Positions 34,308 to 43,309 of a stretch of 64,000 nt of DNA are shown here, in pieces. The stretch's first letter is position 1; every line of letters starts with the position of its first letter. Under the pieces are notes generated by a model, which saw only the letters and a program-made list of their open reading frames with translations, made no database searches and was not told where the DNA came from. Source of the stretch: Aquirickettsiella gammari (GTDB lineage Bacteria; Pseudomonadota; Gammaproteobacteria; Diplorickettsiales; Diplorickettsiaceae); assembly GCA_963701065.1 (NCBI GenBank), contig OY969558.1:434001-498000 (forward strand), written 5' to 3'. Both the position numbers and the translations under genes were made by a program.

Positions 34308-35327
34308 ATGCAATTATCTTATGAAAAGTTAGCTCTGCAATTAAAAAATCAGCCTTTAGCGCGCATTTATTTTATCTCTGGCGAAGAAATCGTACTCGTA
34401 CAAGCGGCCTGTACCGCCATCCGAGTAGCGGCAAAAAAAGCGGGTTTTACTGAACGGCAGGTATTTTATGTTGATACCCATTTTAATTGGTCCTCTTTAA
34501 TTACCGGCATAAATAACTATGGATTATTTGCAGAAAAACAACTTCTAGAGCTACATTTACCTCACGGTATCTCTGAAGTAGCCGCACAAAACCTGCAACT
34601 CTATGCCGAAGATCCACCTCCTAATAAGCTGCTACTCATTATTACCGGCAAAATTGATCGTCGCATGCAGCAAAGTATTTGGTTTAAAAGTATTGATAAA
34701 GTGGGTTTATTCGTCCCCATATGGCCAATGCAAGCCGCACAATTGTTTAAATGGATCATGGAACGTTTTCATAGCATGGGGTTAAACGCAGAAAAAGCAG
34801 CCATTGAATGTCTTATGTTTGCAACCGAGGGAAATTTAGTCGCCACTGCACAAACGATTGAAAAGCTCAACTTGACCCTTGATGAAAAAAATAAGCTTAT
34901 TACGGCTGAAATGTTGACGCTCGCGCTCAGTGATAATGCGCGATTTGATCCTTTTAAACTAAGCGATGCCGCACTAGCCGGAAAATCTCAACGCTGTTTA
35001 CGCATCTTAGCGCAGCTGAAAGAAGAAGGGGTAGAACCTTTATTAATCTTATGGGCACTAAGCCGCGAATGTCGACAATTAGCTCGTTTTGCCTTCGAGC
35101 TCGGCAAAGGTAGTCATTTAATAACACTTTTTAAAGAACAAGGGGTATGGGAAACGCGTCAAATACTCTTTCAACAAGCACTAGCACGTCATCCGCTTAC
35201 GCATTGGTACAAATTACTGAGATTTGCCGCTCATATTGACCGACTCATAAAAGGAATTGGCATAGGTAATGTTTGGAATGCTTTACAAACCCTTAGTATC
35301 GAGATAGCAGGGCATAAATATTTATGA
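34308..35327 (+). CDS. holA: DNA polymerase III delta subunit
   Basis: This 339-aa protein has the HolA layout: an N-terminal domain with ARIYFISGEEIVLVQAAC, a middle AAA-like fold with KLLLIITGKIDRRMQQS, and a C-terminal collar domain with PLLILWALSRECRQLARF. It opens the beta clamp within the clamp loader. Its stop overlaps the nadD start by 4 bp. Confidence 0.94.
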   Translation: MQLSYEKLALQLKNQPLARIYFISGEEIVLVQAACTAIRVAAKKAGFTERQVFYVDTHFNWSSLITGINNYGLFAEKQLLELHLPHGISEVAAQNLQLYAEDPPPNKLLLIITGKIDRRMQQSIWFKSIDKVGLFVPIWPMQAAQLFKWIMERFHSMGLNAEKAAIECLMFATEGNLVATAQTIEKLNLTLDEKNKLITAEMLTLALSDNARFDPFKLSDAALAGKSQRCLRILAQLKEEGVEPLLILWALSRECRQLARFAFELGKGSHLITLFKEQGVWETRQILFQQALARHPLTHWYKLLRFAAHIDRLIKGIGIGNVWNALQTLSIEIAGHKYL

Positions 35328-35950
35328 TAGGCATCTTAGGGGGCAGTTTTGATCCGATTCACTATGGCCATTTACATATCGCACAAGCTTTATATCAACA
35401 GCTACACTTAAGTGCAGTACGTTTTATTCCTTGTAAAAATCCGGTTATTAACAAAAGGGTTTATGCTAACCCACAGCAACGACTTGTCATGCTACAACGC
35501 GCCCTGCAAGACTATCCTTATTTCTCAATTGACGAACAGGAACTGCGCCGAACAACGCCTTCCTATACGATAGACACTTTAATCTCTCTACGCCTTGAGT
35601 TTGGGTGTACTCCTTTAGGACTTATTTTAGGATATGATAATTTAGCAAGTTTAAATCATTGGCAGCAATGGAGATCGTTAATTCAATATGCACATCTGTT
35701 GCTTGTACCACGGCCCGATCAGGCTGAAACTTATCCTGCCGATGTCGGTGCTTTGATTGAAGAATATCAAATAAACGATCCTTTGCTATTATCACAGCAA
35801 CCCTCTGGATTATTATTCATAACTCATGTAAAACCATTAGCAATTTCGGCGACTTCTATACGCAAAAAAATTGCCGCTGGTCAATATCCTGTTGGTTTAT
35901 TGCCTCCTAGCGTCCTCGATTACATTTTGGAACAAAAGTTATACCTATGA
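35324..35950 (+). CDS. nadD: Nicotinate-nucleotide adenylyltransferase
   Basis: The 208-aa enzyme has the nucleotidyltransferase motif GGSFDPIHYGHLHIA (residues 5-19) and the C-terminal ISATSIRKKI (SxTxxR). It converts nicotinate mononucleotide to deamido-NAD. It overlaps holA and rsfS by 4 bp on each side, so the block is tightly coupled. Confidence 0.96.
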   Translation: MIGILGGSFDPIHYGHLHIAQALYQQLHLSAVRFIPCKNPVINKRVYANPQQRLVMLQRALQDYPYFSIDEQELRRTTPSYTIDTLISLRLEFGCTPLGLILGYDNLASLNHWQQWRSLIQYAHLLLVPRPDQAETYPADVGALIEEYQINDPLLLSQQPSGLLFITHVKPLAISATSIRKKIAAGQYPVGLLPPSVLDYILEQKLYL

Positions 35951-36285
35951 CACAACCTACTTTGAAGAAAGCTTTGCTGCAAACCGACCTAGTCAGCCTA
36001 TTAGAGGACCACAAAGCAAAAAATATTACCGTACTCGATGTGAGTAAGGTGACCGATATCACGGACCTGATGATTATTTGTACGGGTAATTCGAATCGAC
36101 ACGTCAAAACCTTGGCTCAATATCTCGTATCTGCCGCAAAAGCAAAAGGCATGACGCTATTTGGTATAGAAGGTGAGAAAGAAGGGGAATGGGTATTAAT
36201 TGATTTAGTCGATATTATCGTCCATATTATGTTACCACCTGAACGTGAATTTTATAACCTTGAAAAGTTATGGAGCCAACCATAA
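35947..36285 (+). CDS. rsfS: Ribosomal silencing factor RsfS
   Basis: This 112-aa protein has the family core KNITVLDVSKVTDITDLMIICTGNSNRHV and the C-terminal GEKEGEWVLIDLVDIIVHIM. RsfS binds L14 and blocks subunit joining when nutrients are scarce. It lies between nadD and rlmH as in most gammaproteobacteria. Confidence 0.96.
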   Translation: MTQPTLKKALLQTDLVSLLEDHKAKNITVLDVSKVTDITDLMIICTGNSNRHVKTLAQYLVSAAKAKGMTLFGIEGEKEGEWVLIDLVDIIVHIMLPPEREFYNLEKLWSQP

Positions 36286-36288
36286 TCA

Positions 36289-36759
36289 ATGCTTATACAC
36301 TTAATTGCTGTAGGTACTCGATTAGCTTTATGGGTTGAAAATGGTTTTAAAGATTATCAAAAACGTTTCCCGCCTGAATGTAAACTTAATTTAATTTCAA
36401 TCCCCCTCAGTAAACGAACTAAAAATAGTCGCGCTTCTCAGTCGATTATAGAAGAAGAAAAAAAAATATTAGCCGCCATCCCAAAACGATCACGCATCAT
36501 CGCCTTGGATTCCAGAGGACAGATGTGGAATACCCGACAACTTGCTCAATCATTACAACAGTGGCAATTAGAAAGACAGGATATCAGTTTATTGATTGGG
36601 GGCCCCGATGGATTGGGCCCTACCTGCTTAAGTAGTGCTGAACACATTTGGTCACTTTCTGCTTTAACACTTCCCCATGCATTGGTGCGAATTCTTGTCG
36701 CAGAACAACTTTATCGTGCTTTTAGTCTATTACAAGGTCATCCTTATCATAGAGAATAA
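36289..36759 (+). CDS. rlmH: 23S rRNA pseudouridine-1915 N3-methyltransferase
   Basis: The 156-aa SPOUT methyltransferase has the trefoil-knot sequences IIALDSRGQMWNTRQLA, DISLLIGGPDGLG and SLSALTLPHALVRILVAEQLYRAFSLLQGHPYH, all RlmH hallmarks, including the C-terminal HPYHR(E). It methylates pseudouridine 1915 in helix 69 of 23S rRNA. It ends the leuS block and is convergent with pgpA. Confidence 0.97.
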   Translation: MLIHLIAVGTRLALWVENGFKDYQKRFPPECKLNLISIPLSKRTKNSRASQSIIEEEKKILAAIPKRSRIIALDSRGQMWNTRQLAQSLQQWQLERQDISLLIGGPDGLGPTCLSSAEHIWSLSALTLPHALVRILVAEQLYRAFSLLQGHPYHRE

Positions 36760-36783
36760 ATTTCATCTCTTTTCCTTAAGCCT

Positions 36784-37260
36784 TTAAAAAAAACGATGTA
36801 TCAGTTGTAAACTTAGCCAGGCATAAACACCCGCCATGAGATCATCGACCATAACACCCAAACCACCCGGCATTTTACGATCAATCCACGCTATTGGCCA
36901 AGGTTTTACAATATCAAAAATTCGAAATAAAATAAAACCTATCACGATCCATAACCAACCGCTAGGTGCCGCCCACATCGTCAAACCAAACCCACAGACT
37001 TCATCCCAGACAATGCCTGAATAATCATGCACTCCCAAACCACGTTCCGTAACATCACAAACCCAGATGCCAATCAGTGTTGCTAGCAACAAAACAATCG
37101 CATAATTTAGCAAAGATAAAGATTGTATAAAATAATACAAGGGAATGCCGACCAAGGTGCCACAAGTACCCGGCGCAAAGGGTGACAATCCTGCACCAAA
37201 ACCAAAAGCAATAAAGTAAATAGGATGACTAAATACCTTACGTACTAGATTCTTTTGCAT
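36784..37260 (-). CDS. pgpA: Phosphatidylglycerophosphatase A
   Basis: I start at ATG 37260 (MQKNLVRKVFSHPIYFIAFGFGAGLSPFAPGT) with GAGA about 8 bp upstream; a GTG at 37308 would add 16 residues with no support. The 158-aa protein has the PgpA signatures GSGLSPxAPGT (here GAGLSPFAPGTCGT), IVWDEVCGF and VMVDDLMAGVYAW, and three to four membrane segments. It dephosphorylates phosphatidylglycerophosphate in phosphatidylglycerol synthesis. It ends the glyA-nrdR-nusB-thiL-pgpA set. Confidence 0.94.
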   Translation of the reverse strand: MQKNLVRKVFSHPIYFIAFGFGAGLSPFAPGTCGTLVGIPLYYFIQSLSLLNYAIVLLLATLIGIWVCDVTERGLGVHDYSGIVWDEVCGFGLTMWAAPSGWLWIVIGFILFRIFDIVKPWPIAWIDRKMPGGLGVMVDDLMAGVYAWLSLQLIHRFF

Positions 37261-37345
37261 AGCTTTTCTCGTGGAATTTAATGAGCTCAAGAGTATAGCT
37301 GCTTTCACAACCCTAATATACCGTCACTTTTCAAGATAAAAAAGC

Positions 37346-38320
37346 CTATGACATAAAATGCTGAAACCCGGTTTTTTCTAACGCTAATAGAGAACCATCT
37401 TCACGAATAATAGACAACCCCGACTCTTTTTTAATCTGGCCTATACAGGTACAAGAACTATTGATTGCTTTTAAATGCTGCTGCAAAGCTGTTTCACCAG
37501 ATGCGGGGATAGTAAAACATAATTCATAATCGTCTCCTGCATTTAAAGCAAGCTGCCAAGCCTGTTCTCGAGACAATTTTTGCAGACTGGCTGAAAGCGG
37601 AAGATCGGTCAACTGTATGGTGGCGCCTAACTGGTTGGCGACTAAAATATGACCCAAATCAGCCACTAAACCATCGGAAACATCAATAGCACTCGTTGCA
37701 ATATTACGTAGCGCTAAACCAAGTTCTACACGAGGTTTTGGTCGATTTAAACGTTGCATTAGCCGTTGAATCTGATTCTGGGTTAATTCTAAGGGAGTCT
37801 CTTTGCGTAAATAGGCTAAGGCCAAACCCGCATCACCTAAGGTTCCACTGACATAAATACGATCACCGGGCATTGCGCCTAAACGACACAATGCTGTTCC
37901 TGCAGGAACAAATCCTAAGGCTTGAACCGTAATACTTAAGGGTCCACATGTCATGTCTCCCCCCACCAATTGCAAGCGAAAATCTTGCATTAATGAGAAA
38001 AAACCTTGGCTAAATTCATTGAGCCAAATCTCACTAACACTAGGCAAGGTCAAGGCAAGCAAGATCCATGCCGGCTCTGCACCCATTGCGGCCAGATCAC
38101 TTAAATTAACCGCTAAGGCTTTATAAGCGATATCGGCGGGCGATGTATTTTCGGGGAAATGCCGCCCTGCCACTAAAGTATCCGTGCTGACGACCAATTG
38201 TTGGCCTAAGGGTACTTGCAATAGCGCTGCATCATCACCAATACCCAAAATAACATCCGTGCGATTTTTTTTCTCTCGATTAAAAAAATTTTGAATCAAA
38301 TCAAATTCATTCATTGACAT
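37346..38320 (-). CDS. thiL: Thiamine-monophosphate kinase
   Basis: The 324-aa protein has the PurM-like fold motifs ILGIGDDAALL, VVSTDTLVAGRHF, LAVNLSDLAAMGAEP, LVGGDMT and IDVSDGLVADLGHI. ThiL makes thiamine diphosphate, the active cofactor. It lies 29 bp after nusB. No other thiamine gene is in the window. Confidence 0.96.
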   Translation of the reverse strand: MSMNEFDLIQNFFNREKKNRTDVILGIGDDAALLQVPLGQQLVVSTDTLVAGRHFPENTSPADIAYKALAVNLSDLAAMGAEPAWILLALTLPSVSEIWLNEFSQGFFSLMQDFRLQLVGGDMTCGPLSITVQALGFVPAGTALCRLGAMPGDRIYVSGTLGDAGLALAYLRKETPLELTQNQIQRLMQRLNRPKPRVELGLALRNIATSAIDVSDGLVADLGHILVANQLGATIQLTDLPLSASLQKLSREQAWQLALNAGDDYELCFTIPASGETALQQHLKAINSSCTCIGQIKKESGLSIIREDGSLLALEKTGFQHFMS

Positions 38321-38349
38321 TGTAAAATAATAAATTTAAGTAAAAATGC

Positions 38350-38799
38350 TCACTTATCTTTAAATTCTAAAACACGAATTTTTTTGGCAAGCAAATGTAA
38401 AATTCCATTAATATATTTATAACTATCTGTGGCACCAAACATTTTGGCTAACTCTATCGATTCATTTAAAATCACTTTATAAGGCACTTCGGGATGTTGA
38501 GATAACTCATAAGCACCCAACCTCAAAATCGCCAATTCAACTAAATCTAATTCCTTTAAAGGCCGATCTAAAAATAGCTGTAATTGTGTATCTAAGGATA
38601 CTTTATCCTCCAGCACACCTTGAACTAGGGAAAGAAAATAAGCCGTGTCGACACTGACCATTTCTTCTTGCGCTAAAAATTTTTCTGTGATTACTGTCGT
38701 ATCACCCTGGGTTAAATGCCCTTGATAAATAGCCTGCATCGCAAAACGACGTGCACGTTGTTTTGCTTTAAAATTATTTTTCTTCGGTTTCAGTGTCAT
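38350..38799 (-). CDS. nusB: Transcription antitermination protein NusB
   Basis: The 149-aa all-helical protein has the N-terminal arginine-rich RNA-binding stretch KAKQRARRFAMQAIYQ and the C-terminal ELSQHPEVPYKVILNESIELAKMFGATDSYKYINGIL block that defines NusB. It acts with NusE/S10 at boxA in rRNA operons. Its start overlaps the end of nrdR by 26 bp, an unusual adjacency because the rib genes usually separate them. Confidence 0.95.
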   Translation of the reverse strand: MTLKPKKNNFKAKQRARRFAMQAIYQGHLTQGDTTVITEKFLAQEEMVSVDTAYFLSLVQGVLEDKVSLDTQLQLFLDRPLKELDLVELAILRLGAYELSQHPEVPYKVILNESIELAKMFGATDSYKYINGILHLLAKKIRVLEFKDK

Positions 38800-39277
38800 A
38801 AGATTGTTTTTTATTACTGGAAAGATCTTGTTTTAATTGCTCAATAGTTTGGTTAAATGCTTGTATATCCTGAAAACTTCGGTAAACCGAAGCGAATCTA
38901 ACATAAGCGACTGGGTCTAAGTCACAAAGCTCTTCCATAACCCACTCTCCGAGTTGTCGCGAAGAAATTTCTCGTTCACCGGATGAACGCAATTTTTTTA
39001 TCAAACGTAAAATAACTGCTTCTACTTGCTCACTGGTAATAGGACGTTTTTCTAAGGCTTTATGCATACCTGCTCTTAATTTTTCCTGATCAAATACACT
39101 CCGGGTATTGTCTCGCTTTATGACCCGGGGTAATCCTAGTTCAGCCGATTCAAAACTACTAAAACGTTCATTACACTGCAAACATTCCCGGCGGCGTCTT
39201 ACCTGCTGCCCGTCGTTACTCAAACGAGAATCTATAACCTTAGTATCTGCTTCATTACAAAAAGGACAATACATCAC
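38774..39277 (-). CDS. nrdR: Transcriptional repressor NrdR
   Basis: The 167-aa protein has the zinc ribbon CPFC...CLQC (residues 4-7 and about 34-37) followed by ERFSSFE, then an ATP-cone domain (about 49-139) beginning PRVIKRDNTRSVFDQEKLRAGMHKALEKRP. NrdR senses dATP/ATP and represses ribonucleotide reductase genes. It is 202 bp after glyA on the same strand. Confidence 0.96.
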   Translation of the reverse strand: MMYCPFCNEADTKVIDSRLSNDGQQVRRRRECLQCNERFSSFESAELGLPRVIKRDNTRSVFDQEKLRAGMHKALEKRPITSEQVEAVILRLIKKLRSSGEREISSRQLGEWVMEELCDLDPVAYVRFASVYRSFQDIQAFNQTIEQLKQDLSSNKKQSYDTETEEK

Positions 39278-39479
39278 TTAATCTCAAGAAAAATAGTAGA
39301 TTGCGCCATCTAAAATCCAATTCCCTTTAAACCCATAAACTTAGGTCATATCCATAAAATAGAGATTTAGATTATCCATAAGATAAAAAGCAATGATTAT
39401 AGACAATACCCGCCAATAAATTTAAGCATTTTTCGATATCTTAGTGACTTCTAAAGATTGTTTAAAATCACACTAGCGT

Positions 39480-40736
39480 CTAGGAGTATACTGGAAATCG
39501 CTGACATAAGGCTATGACTCGATTTCGAACCCTCTCTATGACATTCGGATCGTGTAGATTGTCTAAAACATCACAAATCCAACCAGCTACCTCGCTAAAC
39601 TCTTTTTCTTTCAAACCTCGCGTTGTCATAGCGGGCGTCCCTATTCGCAGACCACTGGTTACAAAAGGCGAGCGTGGGTCGTGAGGAAGCATATTTTTAT
39701 TTAAGGTGATATAGGCTTGGTCCAAAACCTCCGTTGCCTCCTTGCCGGTTATATTTTTGTCGATCAAATCGACTAAGAATAAGTGATTATCTGTTCCGCC
39801 CGATACGACTTTATAGCCTCTTTCTAACATGACCTGAACCATGGCCTTTGCATTATCAAGCACTTGTTGTTGATAGATTTTAAAATCAGGTGCTAGGGCC
39901 TCTTTAAAAGCAACGGCTTTTCCCGCGATGACGTGCATCAAAGGCCCCCCCTGTTGCCCCGGAAATATTGCCAAATCTAATTTTTTTTCAATCGCAGGAT
40001 TTGATCGTGCCAAAATCAACCCGCCTCTAGGTCCGCGTAAGGTTTTATGTGTTGTCGTTGTCACTACATCGGCTATCGAAATCGGTGAAGGATATAATCC
40101 TGCCGCCACCAAACCTGCAATATGAGCCATATCTACCAAAAAATAAGCGCCTATTTGATCGGCAATATCACGAAAACGCTGCCAATCAACCACTCTAGAG
40201 TAAGCAGAAAAACCCGCAATAATTAATTTTGGTTTGTGCTTTTGCGCGAGCTGTTCAACTTCATTATAATCAATCCGTTGCGTCTCTGATGTCACACCAT
40301 ACGCATAGGCTTGATATATCTTTCCTGAAAAACTAACTTTAGCACCATGGGTCAAGTGTCCCCCATCCGCCAAACTCATCCCTAACAAGCTATCGCCTGG
40401 CTCTAGTAATGCCATGTAAGCAGCTGCATTCGCTTGGGAACCAGAATGTGCTTGTACATTCGCATAGTTTGCTTTAAATAATTCTTTAGCTCGTTCAATA
40501 GCTAATTGTTCAACCAAATCGACATATTCACACCCGCCATAATAGCGTTTACCGGGATAACCTTCGGCATATTTATTCGTTAATATAGAGCCCTGTGCTT
40601 CTAATACGCAAGGGCTGGTATAATTTTCAGAAGCGATTAATTCGATATGATCCTCTTGGCGTTTTGCCTCACTGCTTATCGCTTTCCATAGTTCAGGATC
40701 AAAATTAGCCACGGTTTCTTGCTTTGAATAAGACAT
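39480..40736 (-). CDS. glyA: Serine hydroxymethyltransferase
   Basis: The 418-aa PLP enzyme has HIELIASENYTSP, the YAEGYPGKRYYGGCEYVD segment, VDMAHIAGLVAAGLYPSP and the PLP-lysine motif VTTTTHKTLRGPRGG. It converts serine and tetrahydrofolate to glycine and methylene-tetrahydrofolate. It stands first in glyA-nrdR-nusB-thiL-pgpA. The 200 bp to nrdR contains no gene. Confidence 0.98.
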   Translation of the reverse strand: MSYSKQETVANFDPELWKAISSEAKRQEDHIELIASENYTSPCVLEAQGSILTNKYAEGYPGKRYYGGCEYVDLVEQLAIERAKELFKANYANVQAHSGSQANAAAYMALLEPGDSLLGMSLADGGHLTHGAKVSFSGKIYQAYAYGVTSETQRIDYNEVEQLAQKHKPKLIIAGFSAYSRVVDWQRFRDIADQIGAYFLVDMAHIAGLVAAGLYPSPISIADVVTTTTHKTLRGPRGGLILARSNPAIEKKLDLAIFPGQQGGPLMHVIAGKAVAFKEALAPDFKIYQQQVLDNAKAMVQVMLERGYKVVSGGTDNHLFLVDLIDKNITGKEATEVLDQAYITLNKNMLPHDPRSPFVTSGLRIGTPAMTTRGLKEKEFSEVAGWICDVLDNLHDPNVIERVRNRVIALCQRFPVYS

Positions 40737-40998
40737 AGTTACTTAATCCCTCATCATGTCAGATATTAAAAATTATTATGCAAATACGCGGCTTATAGTA
40801 CTTTCTTTTTAAGCGCTAATCAAAAACTAGTTTTTAATTCATGACGCAATGCCTATACCCATGAGAAAAATAAACTATTTATCGCAGTCACCTAATTCTA
40901 AAAAGTACGCCCTTTCGTATCATTTGTACTTAAAAAATCTAGCTAGTTCCCACCATTATTGCTAGTATCCTACTTTTTGATAATCAAAATTTCGTCTT

Positions 40999-42678
40999 AT
41001 GTCACAACAATATATCTATACGATGCAGGCGGTCAGTAAAATCGTCCCGCCAAAGCGAGAAATTCTCAAGAATATTTGGCTGTCTTTTTATCCCGGTGCA
41101 AAAATTGGTGTGTTAGGCTTAAATGGCGCAGGTAAATCCACATTATTGCGCATTATAGCGGGTGTCGATACGGATTTTATCGGGGAAGCACGTGCACTAT
41201 CCGGCATCAAGATTGGCTATTTACCCCAAGAACCGCATTTAGACCCGAATAAAGATGTGCGCGGTAACGTGGAAGTAGCGATTGCCGACACTAAAAAGCT
41301 GTTGGATCGTTTTAACGAAATTAGTATGCAGTTTGCTGAACCTCTCAGTGATGCCAGCATGAATCAGCTCCTTGAAGAACAAGGTGAATTACAAACCCAA
41401 ATTGATCTACAAGGCGGATGGGAATTAGAACGCAAATTGAGTATCGCAGCTCATGCGCTAGGTTTACCTCCCTGGGAAGCACAGATCGCGCAGCTTTCAG
41501 GGGGCGAACGTCGCCGAGTTGCCTTGTGCCAACTTTTATTATCCAATCCGGATATGTTGTTATTGGATGAACCGACTAACCATTTAGATGCACAAAGCGT
41601 AGCCTGGTTAGAACGTTATCTACACGAATATCCCGGAACAGTTATTGCGGTCACCCATGATCGTTACTTCTTAGATAATGTGGCAGGCTGGATTTTAGAA
41701 CTGGATCGTGGCCAGGGTATCCCTTATGAAGGAAATTATTCTGCTTGGTTAGAACAAAAACAAAAGCGTTTAGCCCAAGAAGGAAGACAACAAGCGGCTC
41801 ATGAAAAAAGCTTAAAAGCTGAATTAGAGTGGGTACGTACCAACCCTAAGGGCCGGCAAGCCAAAAGCAAAGCACGTCTAGCACGTTTTGAAGAATTAAG
41901 TTCGCAAGAGTTCCAAAAACGCGCCGAAACTCAAGAACTCTATATTCCACCCGGATTACGTTTAGGGGATTCAATTTTAGACTTTGATAAGCTGTCTAAA
42001 GGCTTTGATGGACGCCTATTAATTGATAATTTTAGTTTTACGGTTCCCAAAGGCGCCATCGTTGGAATTATCGGACCTAATGGTGCCGGTAAATCCACTT
42101 TATTTAAACTCATTATGCAACTCGAACAACCCGATAGCGGAGAAATACGACAAGGCGCTTCGGTACAGCTCGCCTATATTGATCAAAGTCGTGACGCATT
42201 AAATCCCGCTCATAGCGTCTGGCAAGAAATCTCGGATGGACTCGACATCATGACCATCAACCAATTTCAAATGCCTTCACGCTCTTACGTAGGTCGCTTT
42301 AACTTTAAAGGCACAGAACAACAAAAATTAGTAAAAAATCTTTCCGGTGGCGAACGAAATCGAGTACATCTGGCTAAGTTATTACGTGCGGGCGGCAATG
42401 TATTACTGCTCGATGAGCCCACCAATGATTTAGATGTTGAAACCTTACGCGCATTAGAAGAAGCGCTGTTAAGCTTCCCTGGTTGCGCCTTAGTTATTTC
42501 TCACGATCGTTGGTTTCTAGATAGAATTACTACTCATATCTTAGCTTTTCAAGACAATGGCCATATTGATTGTTTTACTGGCAACTTTACCGAGTATGAA
42601 ACCGATCGTTTAAATCGCTTAGGCGCTAACGAAGGCCAAACAGAAAAAAGAACTAAATACAAAAAATTAACGCATTAG
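40999..42678 (+). CDS. ettA: Energy-dependent translational throttle protein EttA
   Basis: The 559-aa protein is an ABC-F with two ATPase cassettes: GLNGAGKST / LSGGERRRVALC / LLLDEPTNHLD and GPNGAGKST / LSGGERNRVHLA / LLLDEPTNDLD. The length, the start MSQQYIYTMQAVSKIVPPKREILKNI and the linker WVRTNPKGRQAKSKARL are EttA features. EttA binds the ribosomal E site and gates the first peptide bond according to ATP/ADP. It is transcribed alone. Confidence 0.97.
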   Translation: MSQQYIYTMQAVSKIVPPKREILKNIWLSFYPGAKIGVLGLNGAGKSTLLRIIAGVDTDFIGEARALSGIKIGYLPQEPHLDPNKDVRGNVEVAIADTKKLLDRFNEISMQFAEPLSDASMNQLLEEQGELQTQIDLQGGWELERKLSIAAHALGLPPWEAQIAQLSGGERRRVALCQLLLSNPDMLLLDEPTNHLDAQSVAWLERYLHEYPGTVIAVTHDRYFLDNVAGWILELDRGQGIPYEGNYSAWLEQKQKRLAQEGRQQAAHEKSLKAELEWVRTNPKGRQAKSKARLARFEELSSQEFQKRAETQELYIPPGLRLGDSILDFDKLSKGFDGRLLIDNFSFTVPKGAIVGIIGPNGAGKSTLFKLIMQLEQPDSGEIRQGASVQLAYIDQSRDALNPAHSVWQEISDGLDIMTINQFQMPSRSYVGRFNFKGTEQQKLVKNLSGGERNRVHLAKLLRAGGNVLLLDEPTNDLDVETLRALEEALLSFPGCALVISHDRWFLDRITTHILAFQDNGHIDCFTGNFTEYETDRLNRLGANEGQTEKRTKYKKLTH

Positions 42679-42734
42679 CTTAATGGCTATACTTATTTAA
42701 GCGCCGATTTCATCTAATTCTATTATTTAGAGCT

Positions 42735-43205
42735 ATGCCGGTATTATTACTTAAGACAGAAAAAGAAACGCAACGCCTAGCGATAAAATTAGCTAAGTGT
42801 TGTCCTAAAAATCAACGATTTATAATTTTCTTATCGGGTGAGCTCGGCGCTGGGAAAACATACTTTGTTCGCGCCTTTATAAAAAGTTTTGGCTATCCAG
42901 GCCTGGTAAAAAGTCCAACCTATACCTTAGTTGAAACCTATGAAATAAGCACTTATCTTATCTATCATCTCGATCTGTATCGTTTACAAGACCCTGTCGA
43001 AATACTTGATATGGGCCTGTATGATGAATTTGACCGGTCCGCTATTTGGCTAATAGAATGGCCCAAACGAGCTATATCCTTTTTACCTAAACCGGATATT
43101 ACGGTTAATTTCAATCTCGTTGGAACAACTCGACAAATACAGCTCGAGGCCCAAACCTGTCAAGGGGAACAAGCTTTAATTTCGCTTAACAAAGCATCCA
43201 AATAA
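42735..43205 (+). CDS. tsaE: tRNA threonylcarbamoyladenosine biosynthesis ATPase TsaE
   Basis: The 156-aa protein has Walker A SGELGAGKTYFVRAF (about residues 34-48), SPTYTLVETYE, YHLDLYRLQDPVEI and IWLIEWPKRA, the TsaE pattern. It works with TsaB and TsaD to make t6A37 in ANN-decoding tRNAs. In most gammaproteobacteria amiB and mutL follow; here a GT2-GtrA gene stands in the amiB position. Confidence 0.95.
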   Translation: MPVLLLKTEKETQRLAIKLAKCCPKNQRFIIFLSGELGAGKTYFVRAFIKSFGYPGLVKSPTYTLVETYEISTYLIYHLDLYRLQDPVEILDMGLYDEFDRSAIWLIEWPKRAISFLPKPDITVNFNLVGTTRQIQLEAQTCQGEQALISLNKASK

Positions 43206-43309
43206 TAACATTATCTACTCTCTAAAGATTGGAAATATCCTAATGAAGGTCATCTTTCATCTTAGTAAGGACTAGTCTCGTCTAGCCCTTTTCCTTATAC
43301 TCTCAATCT

